64,000 nt of DNA, from NCBI RefSeq assembly GCF_014905175.1, contig NC_057788.1:10857446-10921445 (forward strand), given 5' to 3'. Every line of letters begins with the position of its first letter. The first letter of the stretch is position 1. Of the stretch, positions 49,501 to 62,200 are shown piece after piece. The notes under the pieces were generated by a model. That model worked only from the letters and a program-made list of their open reading frames with translations, was not told where the DNA came from and did not search any database. Origin of the DNA: Aphidius gifuensis (lineage: Eukaryota > Arthropoda > Insecta > Hymenoptera > Braconidae). Made by a program: the position numbers and the translations under genes.

Positions 49501-51408
49501 CACTGTATTATTCTCAATCTGTGGGTATGTATTGTACACACACACACACACATATGAAAAATAAAGATGGATGAAAAAAATGTTGCACCGATGCATCGGC
49601 TTGTTTTGTTTTTTTATATTTATTTAAATCCAAAAATCTGCTTCAATGAATTTAAGTATATATTAATCAGGTGTTATCTTGGGAACATATATTCACGCAG
49701 GCGATGTCACCATGCACCTCATTCGGCTACGGGACCATGTATAAATTACATAAGACGATTTATGACGTTTTTCGACTACCCCCTTTCCCCCTTTCTTACT
49801 GATAAGAGCTTGTAAAATTTTTCTGCCCTCTGGAAGAAAGTTTCCCTTCTCCAAATTTAACACAAGTTTTGTCTCAATAATGATTCAATGCAATGATAAG
49901 AATTATAGTTTTATAAAATATATATATTTCATTTAATTTAATGTTTAAATATTGCTGTATATTTTATTGATAGTATACAGGTATTTTAAGTATTTTGTTT
50001 GTTGATAATACTTTGCAGTTATATACACTTCGAAATAAAATTACAAATAAATTTATCTTTGGTAATTATATGGAAATAATTTGACAACTCAATTTTATTT
50101 AATTTTTTTTTTCTGGTTTGATTGTACTTTGATGATTCTCTCAAATTATGTCGTAACTTTATTTGTGCACGGTATTTATGTGTGACAATTTACGCATCAC
50201 AATGTCAACTGTATATGCCACAAACTTTTTGTGGATTTTTTTTTTCCTTTTTTTTATATTGATAATAAAGTTGGCAGTTGCATTCAGTTGATATTTATAT
50301 AAATATATTGTATTCCCAACATAAATTAGCTCATAATTTTGAAATAATATAAAAAAAAATATATAGGGTGCCAGATAGTCTTTCATCGCCACCAAAAATT
50401 TAGAAAAAAAAATATAGGGGAAAAAATAAAAAATTATATGAAAAAAAAAAAAAATCACACCTGACTCAATTGAGAAGAATAAAGAAACTATAGAAAATGA
50501 AAAGAAAAAAAAAGTTAGTTTCATGGATTTTTGGTTTATGGTGTAAAGTGAGAAGAAGGGGCTGGTTGTTGTCCAGGGATGAAGAGGATATTGCCGAGTA
50601 CCCCACTGTGAAATTGAGCCGTTAGTAAACTCTGAAAATTTTTGACCACTGACCTTTATTATATGTATACCCGAATGGCCATAAAAACACACTGTGTTTT
50701 CCCTGAAAATTCAAGTGACCATAAATACAAGAAGACCTTTCAGCACACACGAAAAAAAACAACAGTAATAAATATACAAAAGATATTTTCAATAAAAATA
50801 TTTTGACAGTTAAATTATATATTTTTTTATAAAAAGTTTTATAAAATTTTGAGATAATCAATTATTTAAACAAACCACCCCAAAATTGATCCTCTATTAT
50901 AAAAAGAACAGTGGTCATCGATAGAAGTGCGATAGATAGAATATGAGATTTTTTAAAACGATTATACTTTTTTTTTGCATGGTAACGAGTTAACAAATAA
51001 ACAATCGAATGAAAAGTTTAAAAGTTTAATCTTAGATTTAATTAAACTATTAAACTATTGATGTAGAAACATATATATTAAAATAATAGTTTACTGTCTG
51101 TATAATGTGAATAAAGAAAAGTAGTTATCGTGTTAGTAAATTTGAAAAATAAAATTAATAAATTGTTAAATGGAATATTTTTTTATTTATATTTATTATT
51201 ATTTTTTTAAAGAGCCAACAATAATCATTGAATCGTTGTGTTGATATTTGACTATGTTGATTATTTTTTAACACGTTTTAAGGGAATAACTAAAAACAAG
51301 ATTCATTAAAAGTTATCAAAATATAAATTGTTAATATTATTAAATTAATATAAAAATGTAGTATTGTCATTCAAATTTTTTTTTGAACAAAAAAATATTT
51401 GGCTTTTA
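46510..51408. other. Noncoding stretch with CpG-raised patches
   Basis: 47150-47240 and 47395-47715 have unusually many CpGs. 49393-49480 is GC-rich with a CACGTG E-box (49437-49442). A CA microsatellite is at 49536-49552. No supportable gene. Confidence 0.5.
49536..49552. repeat. CA dinucleotide microsatellite
   Basis: About eight CA units. Confidence 0.9.
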
Positions 51409-51622
51409 GGGCAAATACCTCCCAGTATAGAACAAGAAAGTGTTGTTCTTCACTTGTTCTTTGTTGGGAAGTATTTGCTCCAGATGATTTGCCAAATCAT
51501 GCAGTTTTCTCTCCAATTTCGCCTCTCACAGTATAGGGCCGAGAAGTATCAGTACTTGAACTTAGGACCACAAGCACTACAGGCATGGAGCTTGTCCTCT
51601 AAACCACTAGGCCACTTGACAG
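51409..51622 (-). mobile_element. tRNA-derived SINE with a hairpin body
   Basis: On the minus strand the head reads GTCAAGTGGCCTAGTGG. It has a clean A box (51604-51614) and a B-box-like GTTCAAGTACT (51551-51561), spaced like a tRNA with a long variable arm (Ser/Leu type). The body ends in a large imperfect hairpin: GGGCAAATACC (51409-51419) and onward pairs with 51451-51481. The head suggests pol III transcription. Flanking duplications were not found, so it may be old. An inactive tRNA pseudogene next to an unrelated hairpin is the alternative. Confidence 0.6.
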
Positions 51623-52895
51623 CATATCACAAAATTATCATTCTTATATAAATACAATTTTCTTTGTTTTTTTTTTTCATAATGAATATATTGAAAAATA
51701 CTTACTGTAAACAAGTATTTATATATTACTATGTTTGTATCATTTTTATAATAATATATTTGAATTTTAAAAAAATATTTAATTTTTTCAATACTAGTAC
51801 ATGTGATACTTAATTTCAAGATAATTTGAGGTGGATGTTTATGTTGAGTATATTTTTTTTCATATATATCATATATCGTTATTAAACTATCTATCTTTAC
51901 ATTAAATTCATTTATTTATTTAAATTTATTTATAAACTGAGATAATTTAATTTTATAATTTTTATAATAACAAGCTACATAAATTTGTGTCAAAGGGTAC
52001 ACATGTTTCTATAACCTTTCATCTAAATTTAAAATCTAAATTTTTAACATCAATCTAAGTATCTTTTTATTTTCACATTACTCTCAAACTGTAACGACAA
52101 ATTGCAATTTGAAAAGTTCATATAAATTCAAATAAATTTTATCGGGCTATTGACTTTATAATCTTCAAAATAAGAAATGCCTAACTTTATGTCTTAAAAG
52201 TCATGTTTTATAAAAAAAATTTATCAAAAGAATGACACTTATGCCTCTTTGTCATCACAACGAAGGTATATTAAATAAAAATAAAAAACTGAACTTTAAA
52301 AAAGATACATCAAAATTAAGGATTTACAAATACTTATTTAAAGTTTTAAAAATATTGTCAAAAATATAATTCATAATTTCACATGAATATTATTTGTTAT
52401 TTATTGTGTCAGTCGAATAAATCATATAAATAAATATATAATATTTCATCTAGAAATTCACCAAAATAAAGTTCAATTAACGACTTAATTTTAAAATAAA
52501 TGTAGGAGTAAATATATTAACCAAAAAAATTATATAGTTTAACTCAGCTTGGCAAAAAGCAGCATTTAGTAGACGTGAAAAAATAAAAATATATAAAAAA
52601 CATAATGTGGCCACAAAGTTAGAGATAAATTTTCGTTGTTGGAGTAATAAATTTGTTCTCTCCTATCAGTTGCACAGTATCGGGCTTTATCTCATCTGAT
52701 GCAAATATATTGGTGGTAAGAAAAATAAAAAATAAAAAATTAAGAAACAGAAGAAAGAGAAATAAGAAAAAAACACACTTTGGATTTCTTTGCATATGCT
52801 ATATACGATTGTCAGGAGCTTTTTGTAAACGACTCTCTGAGGTCTTGAATCTGGCAGCCCATATATGCAAAATAAAAAAATCCAATTTTTTTGTT
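51623..52895. other. Noncoding AT-rich stretch
   Basis: Nothing recognised. Confidence 0.6.
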
Positions 52896-53000
52896 TATCC
52901 CAGGTAGGAGTTCTCGGGCTTGAACAACTGTGCCAGGCTTGTGCGAGGGTCGTGTATCGAGCCTGGGGAGCACAGGCTTTAATTTGCCCATTGTTTCTCC

Positions 53001-53430
53001 GGCCTTACACGAGCCTCGTTAACAAGGCTTGACACAAGACTGTTGTCTTTAACCGGACACAGGCCTCAATAATTCAAGCCGGTGTAAGCCTGTGTTTTTG
53101 TTTTCCCGGCCTCACACGAGCCTCGTTAACACAGGCTTGACACAAGACTGTTCCTGTTGTCTTTAACCGGCCTCATACAGGCCTCAATAATTTGTCAAGC
53201 CTGTGTTTTGTTTTCCTGGCCTCACACGAGCCTCGTTAACACAGGCTTGACAAAACTGTCCCTTGTTTTAACCGGCCTCACACACCTCAATAATTGCCGG
53301 TGTAGCCTGTGTTTTTGTTTTTGTCACACGAGTCGTTAACACAGGCTTTACACAAGATGTATTGTCTTTAACCGGCCTCATACAGGCCTCGATAATTCAC
53401 CAGTGTAATGTTTTTCGGCCTCAACGACTT
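53001..53430 (+). repeat. Minisatellite, about four units of 102-110 bases
   Basis: Units start near 53001, 53108, 53218 and 53320 with GGCCTCACACGAGCCTCGTT or a variant. Each also carries AACACAGGCTTGAC and, later, a partial inverse such as GTCAAGCCTGTGTT, so single units can fold. Later units have more deletions. Confidence 0.85.
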
Positions 53431-53627
53431 GTGTCAATTTTAAAGCTCACATGGACTTGACTTGTGCATATATTCAATTAAAAAAAAAATTAATTAGATC
53501 TATAAATTGTAATAGACATTTTAAATAAAAATTATTAGGTTTTGACTATCGTGCCAGGCTTTTACAAGGACTGTGTATTGACTCGAATAAATTCATTATA
53601 TAAAAAATTTGACTAACTCTTTCTGAA

Positions 53628-53695
53628 TCCCCGTGGTCGACTTGATAGAGAATTGGAGTTCCACGTGAGAGACCTAGGATCGATCCCCCGTTACG
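53628..53695 (+). mobile_element. tRNA-like segment inside the transposon
   Basis: GTGGTCGACTTGATAGAG resembles an A box. GGATCGATCCC (53677-53687) matches a B box at 10 of 11 positions. No closed acceptor stem is visible, so it is a tRNA fossil or SINE head, not a working tRNA. Confidence 0.45.
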
Positions 53696-54040
53696 CCGTT
53701 TATTTTCGTTCATATAATCATCGTTAATTCAAATTGTATCGCGTAAAAAATAATAATGTCAAATTAATAAATTAATAATAATTGTTTATTTATATTTTTT
53801 TATAATTTTTTTTGCAAGCCGGTGTCAAGCCTGGGAACACAAGACTGTGTTGGGAACACAAGACTGTGTCGAGCCTGGGAATTTTTGTCGCTTTCCGATA
53901 CACTAGTCCGACACCAGCAAATACATCGTGAACATTCCAGACTTGACACAGGCTTGTGTCTCAGGCCCGACACAGGCCCGAGAGCCGGGTATTCAGGCTT
54001 GTCCCAGGCTTGTGCCCGTCGTCACTTCCTACCTGGGATA

Positions 54041-57000
54041 TTCTTTAGTGACAGTAGAATAAATAATTTGTTTGAAAAAAAAACTAAATATTTCTCTCAT
54101 TTATTAATAATTTAAATATTTTTTTTTCCCTAAATTTTCACAATATAAATTCGTTTATAAAATATGTATTGTATTTTATACCCTTGATAATTCCTTTATT
54201 AATATTTTCACACACAACTCAACAAAATAAAAAAAAAAAAAAAATATTGAATTACCAATTTACTAGACTATCGTCAAACAAAAAAAATTTTTAATGTCGA
54301 TATATAACGATAAAATAATAATTAGAAATAGTAAAAAATATTAACTGATGCAAACGTGAAATCGACGAAAAATTGGCGAACACATTTGATGGAGGTGATC
54401 ATAAAATTTGAGGCGTAAATCATTGAGTTTTATGGTGGTGCACGTTCACGAACCTTTTGCTGATGAATTCCTTATCCGCCTGAACGCAGTTTTTTCGTTT
54501 TATGATTTTTTTTTCTTTTTTTTGCATTGTCTGTTGATTTTTTTTTTCTTTATATATTTTACTGGTTATTTTAAACCTTATTTTTTAAACATTAACTGAT
54601 TGTTTTTAAAATGAATTATTATTCTCATTTACACAAATAGATTTTGAACAACAAAAATGTCATTATAAAATTTTTTTAATATATATGTATATATAGGTGG
54701 GGCAGCACATCAAGTGCTTATTCAATATTCAAAATTAAATTAAATTTTTCATTCAAAAGAAAAAAAAAATATATATATGCTTTTTCAAGGGTTTAAATTT
54801 CATTATATTATATTTTTTTAGATGCTTCTTAAATAAAATTGTGCTTTGAAAAAAAAATTACCTTTTATTGTATATATTCTCTCGAAAAATAAAAATGTAG
54901 AGTTCTTTTGTTTTTATGGGGTTTTTGTAGACCTCAAGAGGTTTTTTGTAAATTTTAGTACAGAGTCATTTTTAGTATGAAGATTTGTTATATCGTTTTT
55001 TCTTTTTTTTTTGTATGAAAAAGAAAGAACAAAAAAAAATGAAACGTATATATATATAATAAATTGGCACTAAATAAGTATTACAAATAGTCGATATAGA
55101 AAATATAGGTATGTAATTCAGCTCGCGTATTACAGTCGCACGCGCTTACATTGCCGACAATCCCCACTTTTGAATTTATATACAGTTTGTTTTCCGGTAT
55201 AGGGCCGCATCGTTTTATGAAGCGATAAATGTCGTTTTTTTTTTTTCATTCATTTGTATTTTTTTTTTATTTTTATATATGTGAGAAGTGACTTCGAAAT
55301 GCCGTAGTCTCTTCCGATTGCTACAAATGTTTGTGAATTATTTGTCATTCTGAGGGCACGATCTGTTTGGCAAACACGTTTATAATATCCGGTTAACTAC
55401 GTGAATTCATAATATTCACAATCATAAGTACTAAAATCATATGGTTTGTATGCTCTTCCGCAAGTTCAGGTATATTTTATTTTCTTTTATAATTAATTTC
55501 ATTTTGATCTGCATCATTTGAACAAAAATAAAATACTTAAAAATTTAAAATATTAATAATTTTTTTCTATATATGAGATTTGATCGATGGCTATCAGCAA
55601 ATTGGTCTACTATTGAGAAAAAATATAAAGATTATTTATAAATATTTAAAATAATATATTGAGGAAAAAAAATTACAGTCATAGTTTGGGACAAGTTGTC
55701 ACTAGCAGTGTCAAATGCAAAGGTTTTTCCGGTAACGCCCAAACGACGTACTGATTATTCAAATATTTAAATCAAGGGCAAAACTTATACCTAAAAAGTA
55801 ACGAGCTTTTGTCTTCTGGTTGCAACAGTTACGTATCATTGAATTATTCTAATTTTCTTTGGCAAAACACAACGTTTAACTTGGCAGTATTAAAATCTAA
55901 TCTTTTTTTTTTATCAGTGTGTCCTTGAGTTAGCTCACCGGATTTGACATTCATCAGAAGAGGGTAAAAAACGAAATAGCAACGCCCACATTTATTTTTT
56001 TCCACCCTCAATTGCACCTACCCCTTGTAGCAAATTATCACGAATGTATTCTGGTTGGTTATTTTATCGCGCATACTCACTTTCAAAATTTCCCTATTCG
56101 TCCATAAATTTTTGCAAAAGGGTGTGGTTAATTTTTTTTTGTTTCCGTTTTTTTTTCTCCATTATTATATAAATTTTTTCTATCAATTTTGTAAATTAGT
56201 TATTTTTTCAAATGAAAAAAAACATCTAACCAATTATTTTGATTACCAGTTGTTGTTCTCAATTGATACTTCATATGTTCACAAGCTTGCTCTAGTATGT
56301 CATGTTAATTCAACACTTTCCAGTTGTGTTGACCCGAAAATTTACCGCAATTTTAATGTTAAAATAAATATTTTACTGAACGGAATTTTAAATGAACATT
56401 TTATACTCTTGCTTTAAAATGTGTCAAAAATATTAATTACATTTTCTTTCGATTAATTAACTCTACGTTTATTGAATTTTACATTTTTGTGACCAACAAT
56501 GCACTTTTTCTCTATTAATATATATTTTTTAAAAAACATTTAACGACTTTTCAAAACCTAAATACATTTTTAAAATAAATGACTTTCCTTCTCCCTTAAA
56601 AAAAAAAATTCTTTTATTTGAAATCATTATTATTATTTTATTTTCTATCTCAAGTACAACGATACATATAATTTTTCAATTTTTCTTGGTTCACGATTAG
56701 TTTATAGAAGAATTCAATTAACTGCACATATACCATTGTAAAATATCGAGAATAAATGTATATAAAAATTGGACAAAGAAATGTGAAGTGCACACGACTA
56801 TTCTATATGTATATGTATTTATGAGAACATGTGCCCATGTCCAAGTACTCGAACTGGTTCTTAGAAAGAATCAGAGGATAATTAATTGTTCTCACGGACC
56901 AGCAATAACGAACCACTGTATGTATTTTATACATATATACACTCAGAGTCTGAATCTCCTTTGTATATCAGAAATAATTTAATACGCTATATATATTTTT

Positions 57001-59093
57001 ATTTTTTATTTTTCATTTATTTTAAACTGTAAGTTTATGAATTAAAAGCTTTTTTGTTCTGTTTATGAGACTGAACTATTTTTAAAAGTCAACAAAACGA
57101 TTAATCATTTTTTGTCATTTTAAATCTTTTTTTTATTTATTTTATGTATCATTTTTTGTATATATGATACACAAAAAAAAAAAATTAAAAATTAAAGCGA
57201 CAAATATTCTATATAACTGTCATAGCTGTGTATATTTTTATTTTATATTTGGTAATATGGTACGTACCACTTTATGTTGAAAAAAAAAAAAAAATATCTG
57301 ATGAGAATAACAAACATAATAATTATATTGTACATATATAAATGACACTTCCTGATTTGTACTATCGAGGCGCCTTGATAATTTTTTTTTCCTTTCAAAT
57401 CACTTGATCAGAATTTATGGAAAAAAAATGTATATCTAGAGCTTCTGGATGGCTGAACTGACATTACTAAGAGGCATTGACGAGGTATATCTTTATAAAA
57501 TATCATAAGATTCCCAATTGACTGGATTGGACGAATTCCGCATCAATGTACTCGTAAATCAGGCGATTTAATATTACAAATAAATTTCATGGGATTTTAA
57601 TTAATTGATTTTTACCAAGAGGTTTATTTCAATAGTCAAGTAACTTAATATTACAAATGATTACATGCATATTAAATAAAATTATTTATTATTAATAAAT
57701 GTAAAGGTATTATATTAAATTGAATTTATTAATTTATTAATAAAATAAGGATTAAATTTTTATTGTATTTTTTTTTTTGCATAGTTATAAATAAAAGTAA
57801 TACAGTAATTTAAATAATTAAAATAAAATATTTTGATAGATATCATCAAGATAATATAATAAATAAAAAAAAATATATTTTTAATTTTTTAGATTTTAAA
57901 TGAAAGTGATCAAATTAATTAATCATATATAGTGTCTGGCTTTTCAATCTTAAATATTTCACACTTGGCAACATAATAAAAATACATAAATGTATACAAT
58001 ATATTTCAATTAAAAAAAATAAATAAAATGAAACAGAGAAATCGAGAAGTTTTAGTGAATAAAATATTGCGCTTTATATATTTATGATTTAGCCCACTGG
58101 CATTGCCAGTAAAACTGTATCAAATGATTTAGCCCCATTGTCAATCCACGCGTGAAATAGAAAATTCACTGCATATTTTTGCTTTATATAAATATTTATA
58201 AACATTTATATGTATATACCAGGATCATACTGGCAATTTAATAACAAAATATATAAAATCAACTAGCATGCATTCTCGTAAAAGTTCAATGTTTTGTGTT
58301 CATGAAGTTTACTTAATACACACAAACACACACATGCATATTTTATTATGATATACGATTGTCGATTATTTGTAAACCATTTAGAGTTTTTTATCATAAA
58401 CAATTTACTTGGTGTGCAAATACTTATACACATTGAGGTGGCTGTACAATGCATATGTATATTTATTTCATTGGCCTATTTCTTTATCCGTACGTCTATC
58501 AGCTATAAAATTGCTCACTGAAGTAGACAGTGTATTTTATATACGAGTACATATTTATATATTTATATCCCCATACCTATTATGACGCTATGTTTTCCGT
58601 GTTTTAATTCTTGGATAAACTCTAATATAATATTCTGCAATATAACAAGTCTTGTTTTTTTCAATCTACGCGCCCACTATAATGTTTCTACTTTGTTATA
58701 TTTGTGTATACATGTATGAGATATATCTAGATACGAGAAAAACCTGATATGCCACTGCAATAATCTGTAGATTTCAAGTATACATACAAAATCTGCAAAA
58801 ACTTGATAGAAATTTATATGAAATTTTTCTATTTTTAGTTTATATGGAAAAATCATAATTTTTCTGTATAAAATTTTTTTTATGGATTGGAAAAATTCCT
58901 ACTGTAATTAAATGATTAGTCATTGCAGTTTGATCATTGATCAAATGATCAGTTTATAAAGTAATTTGCAAATTCATGAAGTAAAATTGAATGAACATTT
59001 TTCTTCTATTAATCTTCTAATTTTCATTTGAAAAATGTTTTTGAGATACTTTTTATGATAGATGTTTTTATCATGTTATATTTTATTTTACAG
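54041..59093. other. Noncoding AT-rich stretch
   Basis: A plus frame at 56055-56417 keeps 120 codons open but is Phe/Leu/Ile-rich low-complexity translation of AT sequence. I see no exon. Confidence 0.5.
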
Positions 59094-59216
59094 AGGTGGG
59101 ATGTAATAAAATATACTTTATCATGAAGTCAAGATTGTTTATTTAAATGAATAATCATGGTGAATTCAGGATAAAGTCAATCGTGACTTCATGATAAAGC
59201 ATATTTTTTTACACCT
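59094..59216. mobile_element. 123-bp MITE with long inverted ends
   Basis: The left arm contains CTTTATCATGAAGTCAAGAT. The right arm is its reverse complement with few changes, and the outermost bases are AGGTG and CACCT. The arms cover about 40 bases each with an AT-rich centre. No clear target duplication. Confidence 0.7.
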
Positions 59217-62200
59217 CAATTTTTTTTTGCTACTTTCGAAGCATCTTCACAGATATACTTTTCAAAAATATATCCGTCATATACCATTGTAAGTAAGTAT
59301 ACTTATGTATATCTACACACACTAGAGACTACTCACACTATATACGCGGTAATTACATTTTTATTGCTTAAGCAATCACCAACTTTTTTGATGCATCAAT
59401 TGAGATGTAAATTAAAGATCTTGATGAGCCCTAGAGCCTTCGATAAATATAAAAATTTTAGGTTTTTTATTTAGTCTAAAAATGACGAAAGAATACTTGA
59501 ACTTCTTTAAACATTCCAGAGAATCAAGTACATAACTTATAATTTAAATAATTCAACGTTGTTAATATTTTTTGGAATCAAATTCGTTTATTTATTTAAA
59601 AAAAAATAAAAACACAAATACGGAGTACAGCGGAGTAAATCGGAGATACACGGTGAAAATTGAAAGCAACAGAAAGAAAAATAACGGAGAAGTATCGAAG
59701 AAAAGCGGAGAAAAGTTTTGGCCAGGGGATGCAAAGATTTTCTCTAGGGTTGTAATTTTTTGAAAATATCTTTTGAAATTTTTATATTCAATTTTTCTAA
59801 TAATACGTGGTCATATTCATTTACTAAAACTACAATACTACTGGCATTTTGACACACCACTTTCTGCTGACTGGTGTATCTATTTCAAGTGCTTCGATTT
59901 GATTATAGTATCTTCGGTCATTATTATAACAGAAAAATTCTCTGTTCTTTTTAGTTTTCTTGTTCCTCTTAATTTACTCGCATGAATCAACTGCTATAAT
60001 TTGAATATACTTTAAATTTACTTTATATATTTGACGAAAATATATAAATTAAATTTATTCTATATCCAAATTTTATATATATTTTATGAAATTTCAAATA
60101 AAAAAAGAGAAAGAAAAAATAAAGAAATATATCATTCACAATGCAATTATATATTTTAATTTTCAATTATAATATGAGATAAATTTTTTTTTTCCAATAA
60201 AAGTTTTTTTTAGTCTATTCAGTTTCAAGAAAAAATTTATCATATATTAAAACTCTACTAGATACACTGCAAGAGAACCTCTATTAATTCTTCAAGCCCT
60301 ATATCTATTAATAATTTAAAATTCAAATATTTCATAGCATATTGTGATAATGATATCAATTTTCCTAATTTTTCCTTTTTTTTTCCATATACATCCCTTT
60401 ATAAATTTATATAAACAGACTGTTTTAATATTTTTTTAAACGTTGAACGCTGTAATTAAAAAGAAATTTCTTATCAATTTTTTTTTTTTTTTTATTATAT
60501 TATGTTTGACAAAAATTCGTTCTTTTTTGTATGATAAAATGTTTTATGTCAAAGCAATTTTCAATCCATCATTGATGGCATGTGGAGCTCATTATTTATC
60601 AGTGTAAATTGAAATAAAATAATTTTTTTGTCGCATCAAAATATTCAATTTATAGATAATAATAATAAATAATATTCATTTTAATTGTATATACCATATA
60701 CCTATACTATATTTTATACCAGTTTTATATCAGTTATCAATTTTGTCCTGGATAAAATTTTCTATTTCTACTTTAAATATTTACTTTTCATTTATTTTAT
60801 TATGATTCATTATTATGACAAAAAAAAATTTAATTTTAATGGTAATGTTTGTATATGACAATATTAATGTGTCATTAACTTTTTCATTATTCTGTGTTTG
60901 TAAAAAAATAAAAAATTCATAAATAAGGATAAGTATTTATTCAGTTTAGAAAATTATAAGTCATAAAAGTCATAAAATTTTCGCCTCAACTTGGTTAAAA
61001 TTATAATTTAAAAAAACAAAAATAATCAACATGAAAATTGGGCAATTTATTATACAATTACAAAATTGTTAAACAATTAACATATCAGATATAAATACGG
61101 AAAAATTGTTTTATCAAATCTAAAAAAGCTTTGTTTTTATACTTTTTAAATTTTCGAAATTAATAAACAATTGCTAGTCTTATTAAATCATTATCAGAAT
61201 GTTTTTAAAAATTTTATATGTACTTTTTTTCACAAATTTTTCATTCAACATATAATGTCATTTGAAGAAAAATTATTATGCATGTCAATCGTTATTTCTG
61301 TAAAATTTATTATACACGATAAAATTGTTGTTTTTTTTTTTTTCATTATGAAAATATTCAATGAAACATGTCAAAAAGTTTCTCAATATATAAATTTTTT
61401 ACTCACAATATATTTATACTGACACGAAAAAAATGAAAATTCTTTAATTGATAATGAGGTAAAATTAAATTTTTATATACATGTATATCATTACGTGACA
61501 TCTTATGCTAAAGAACATTATGACATAAGGCATTATTAGCAGCTATAGAAAACAGTCAAGCCAGAGCTTTCACTAGTAAGTGTTTTATGTCGACTATATA
61601 GTTGCGGCGTGAATGTATGAGTACAAACAAACAGGTCCAAGAACTTAGTAGACAACACAATAAGACGATTAGTGATACTTTGTACGCGCTTTCGAAACCT
61701 GAGTTAGACATTATATCCTTTCATCTGTCTCGATCTCCCTACGTCTTATTATTATTAATAATGTTGTTATTGTTGTGTTATATTATATTAACCTCGAAGT
61801 TGACAGCTTACCTTTTTTTTATTTAATTTAATTAAATAGTTTAATACTTTTTTTGCATGTAAAAATAAATGAGTATTATTCGTTTAATAATTATATCACT
61901 TTCTTTTCTATCCGTTATATTTATACTACTTGCTTTATCTCAGTTTTTTTTTTTTTTCTAATATTCTTTTAATCTGCAACTTTCTCGCTTTTAAAATAAC
62001 AAAAATTTTATAGAAAAAAATCCGATTATTTCTTTTATTTAATTATTTTCAGTAAGTAATTGTTGATTTTTTATTTTTTAATTTGTACATTAATTTTTAA
62101 AATTTATTTGACAAACAAGTTTGCATTTTAATCAGCTTGTTGCAGAAAAAAAAAACAGTCAAAAAAGTCGTAGACTTATTTGTATGATAAAATTCTAAAA

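Larger units (their letters stand above)
52898..54038. mobile_element. DNA transposon derivative with TCCCAGGTAGGA ends and internal minisatellite
   Basis: TCCCAGGTAGGA (52898-52909) is perfectly inverted at 54027-54038. TA on both outer sides (52896-52897, 54039-54040) could be a target duplication, as in Tc1/mariner-type insertions, but two bases carry little weight. The interior is GC-rich against AT-rich flanks. It holds a four-copy tandem array (53001-53430), many AGGCTTG/CAAGCCT words in both orientations and a tRNA-like segment, and has no transposase. It is non-autonomous; superfamily unknown. Confidence 0.65.

Noticed and set aside
50159..50692. 177-codon minus-strand frame
   Set aside because: Mostly poly-Phe/Ile/Ser from T-rich homopolymers, no recognisable domain or start context; chance frame.
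56055..56417. 120-codon plus-strand frame
   Set aside because: Phe/Leu/Ile/Lys/Asn-rich translation of AT-rich DNA with no motif, splice context or GC rise.
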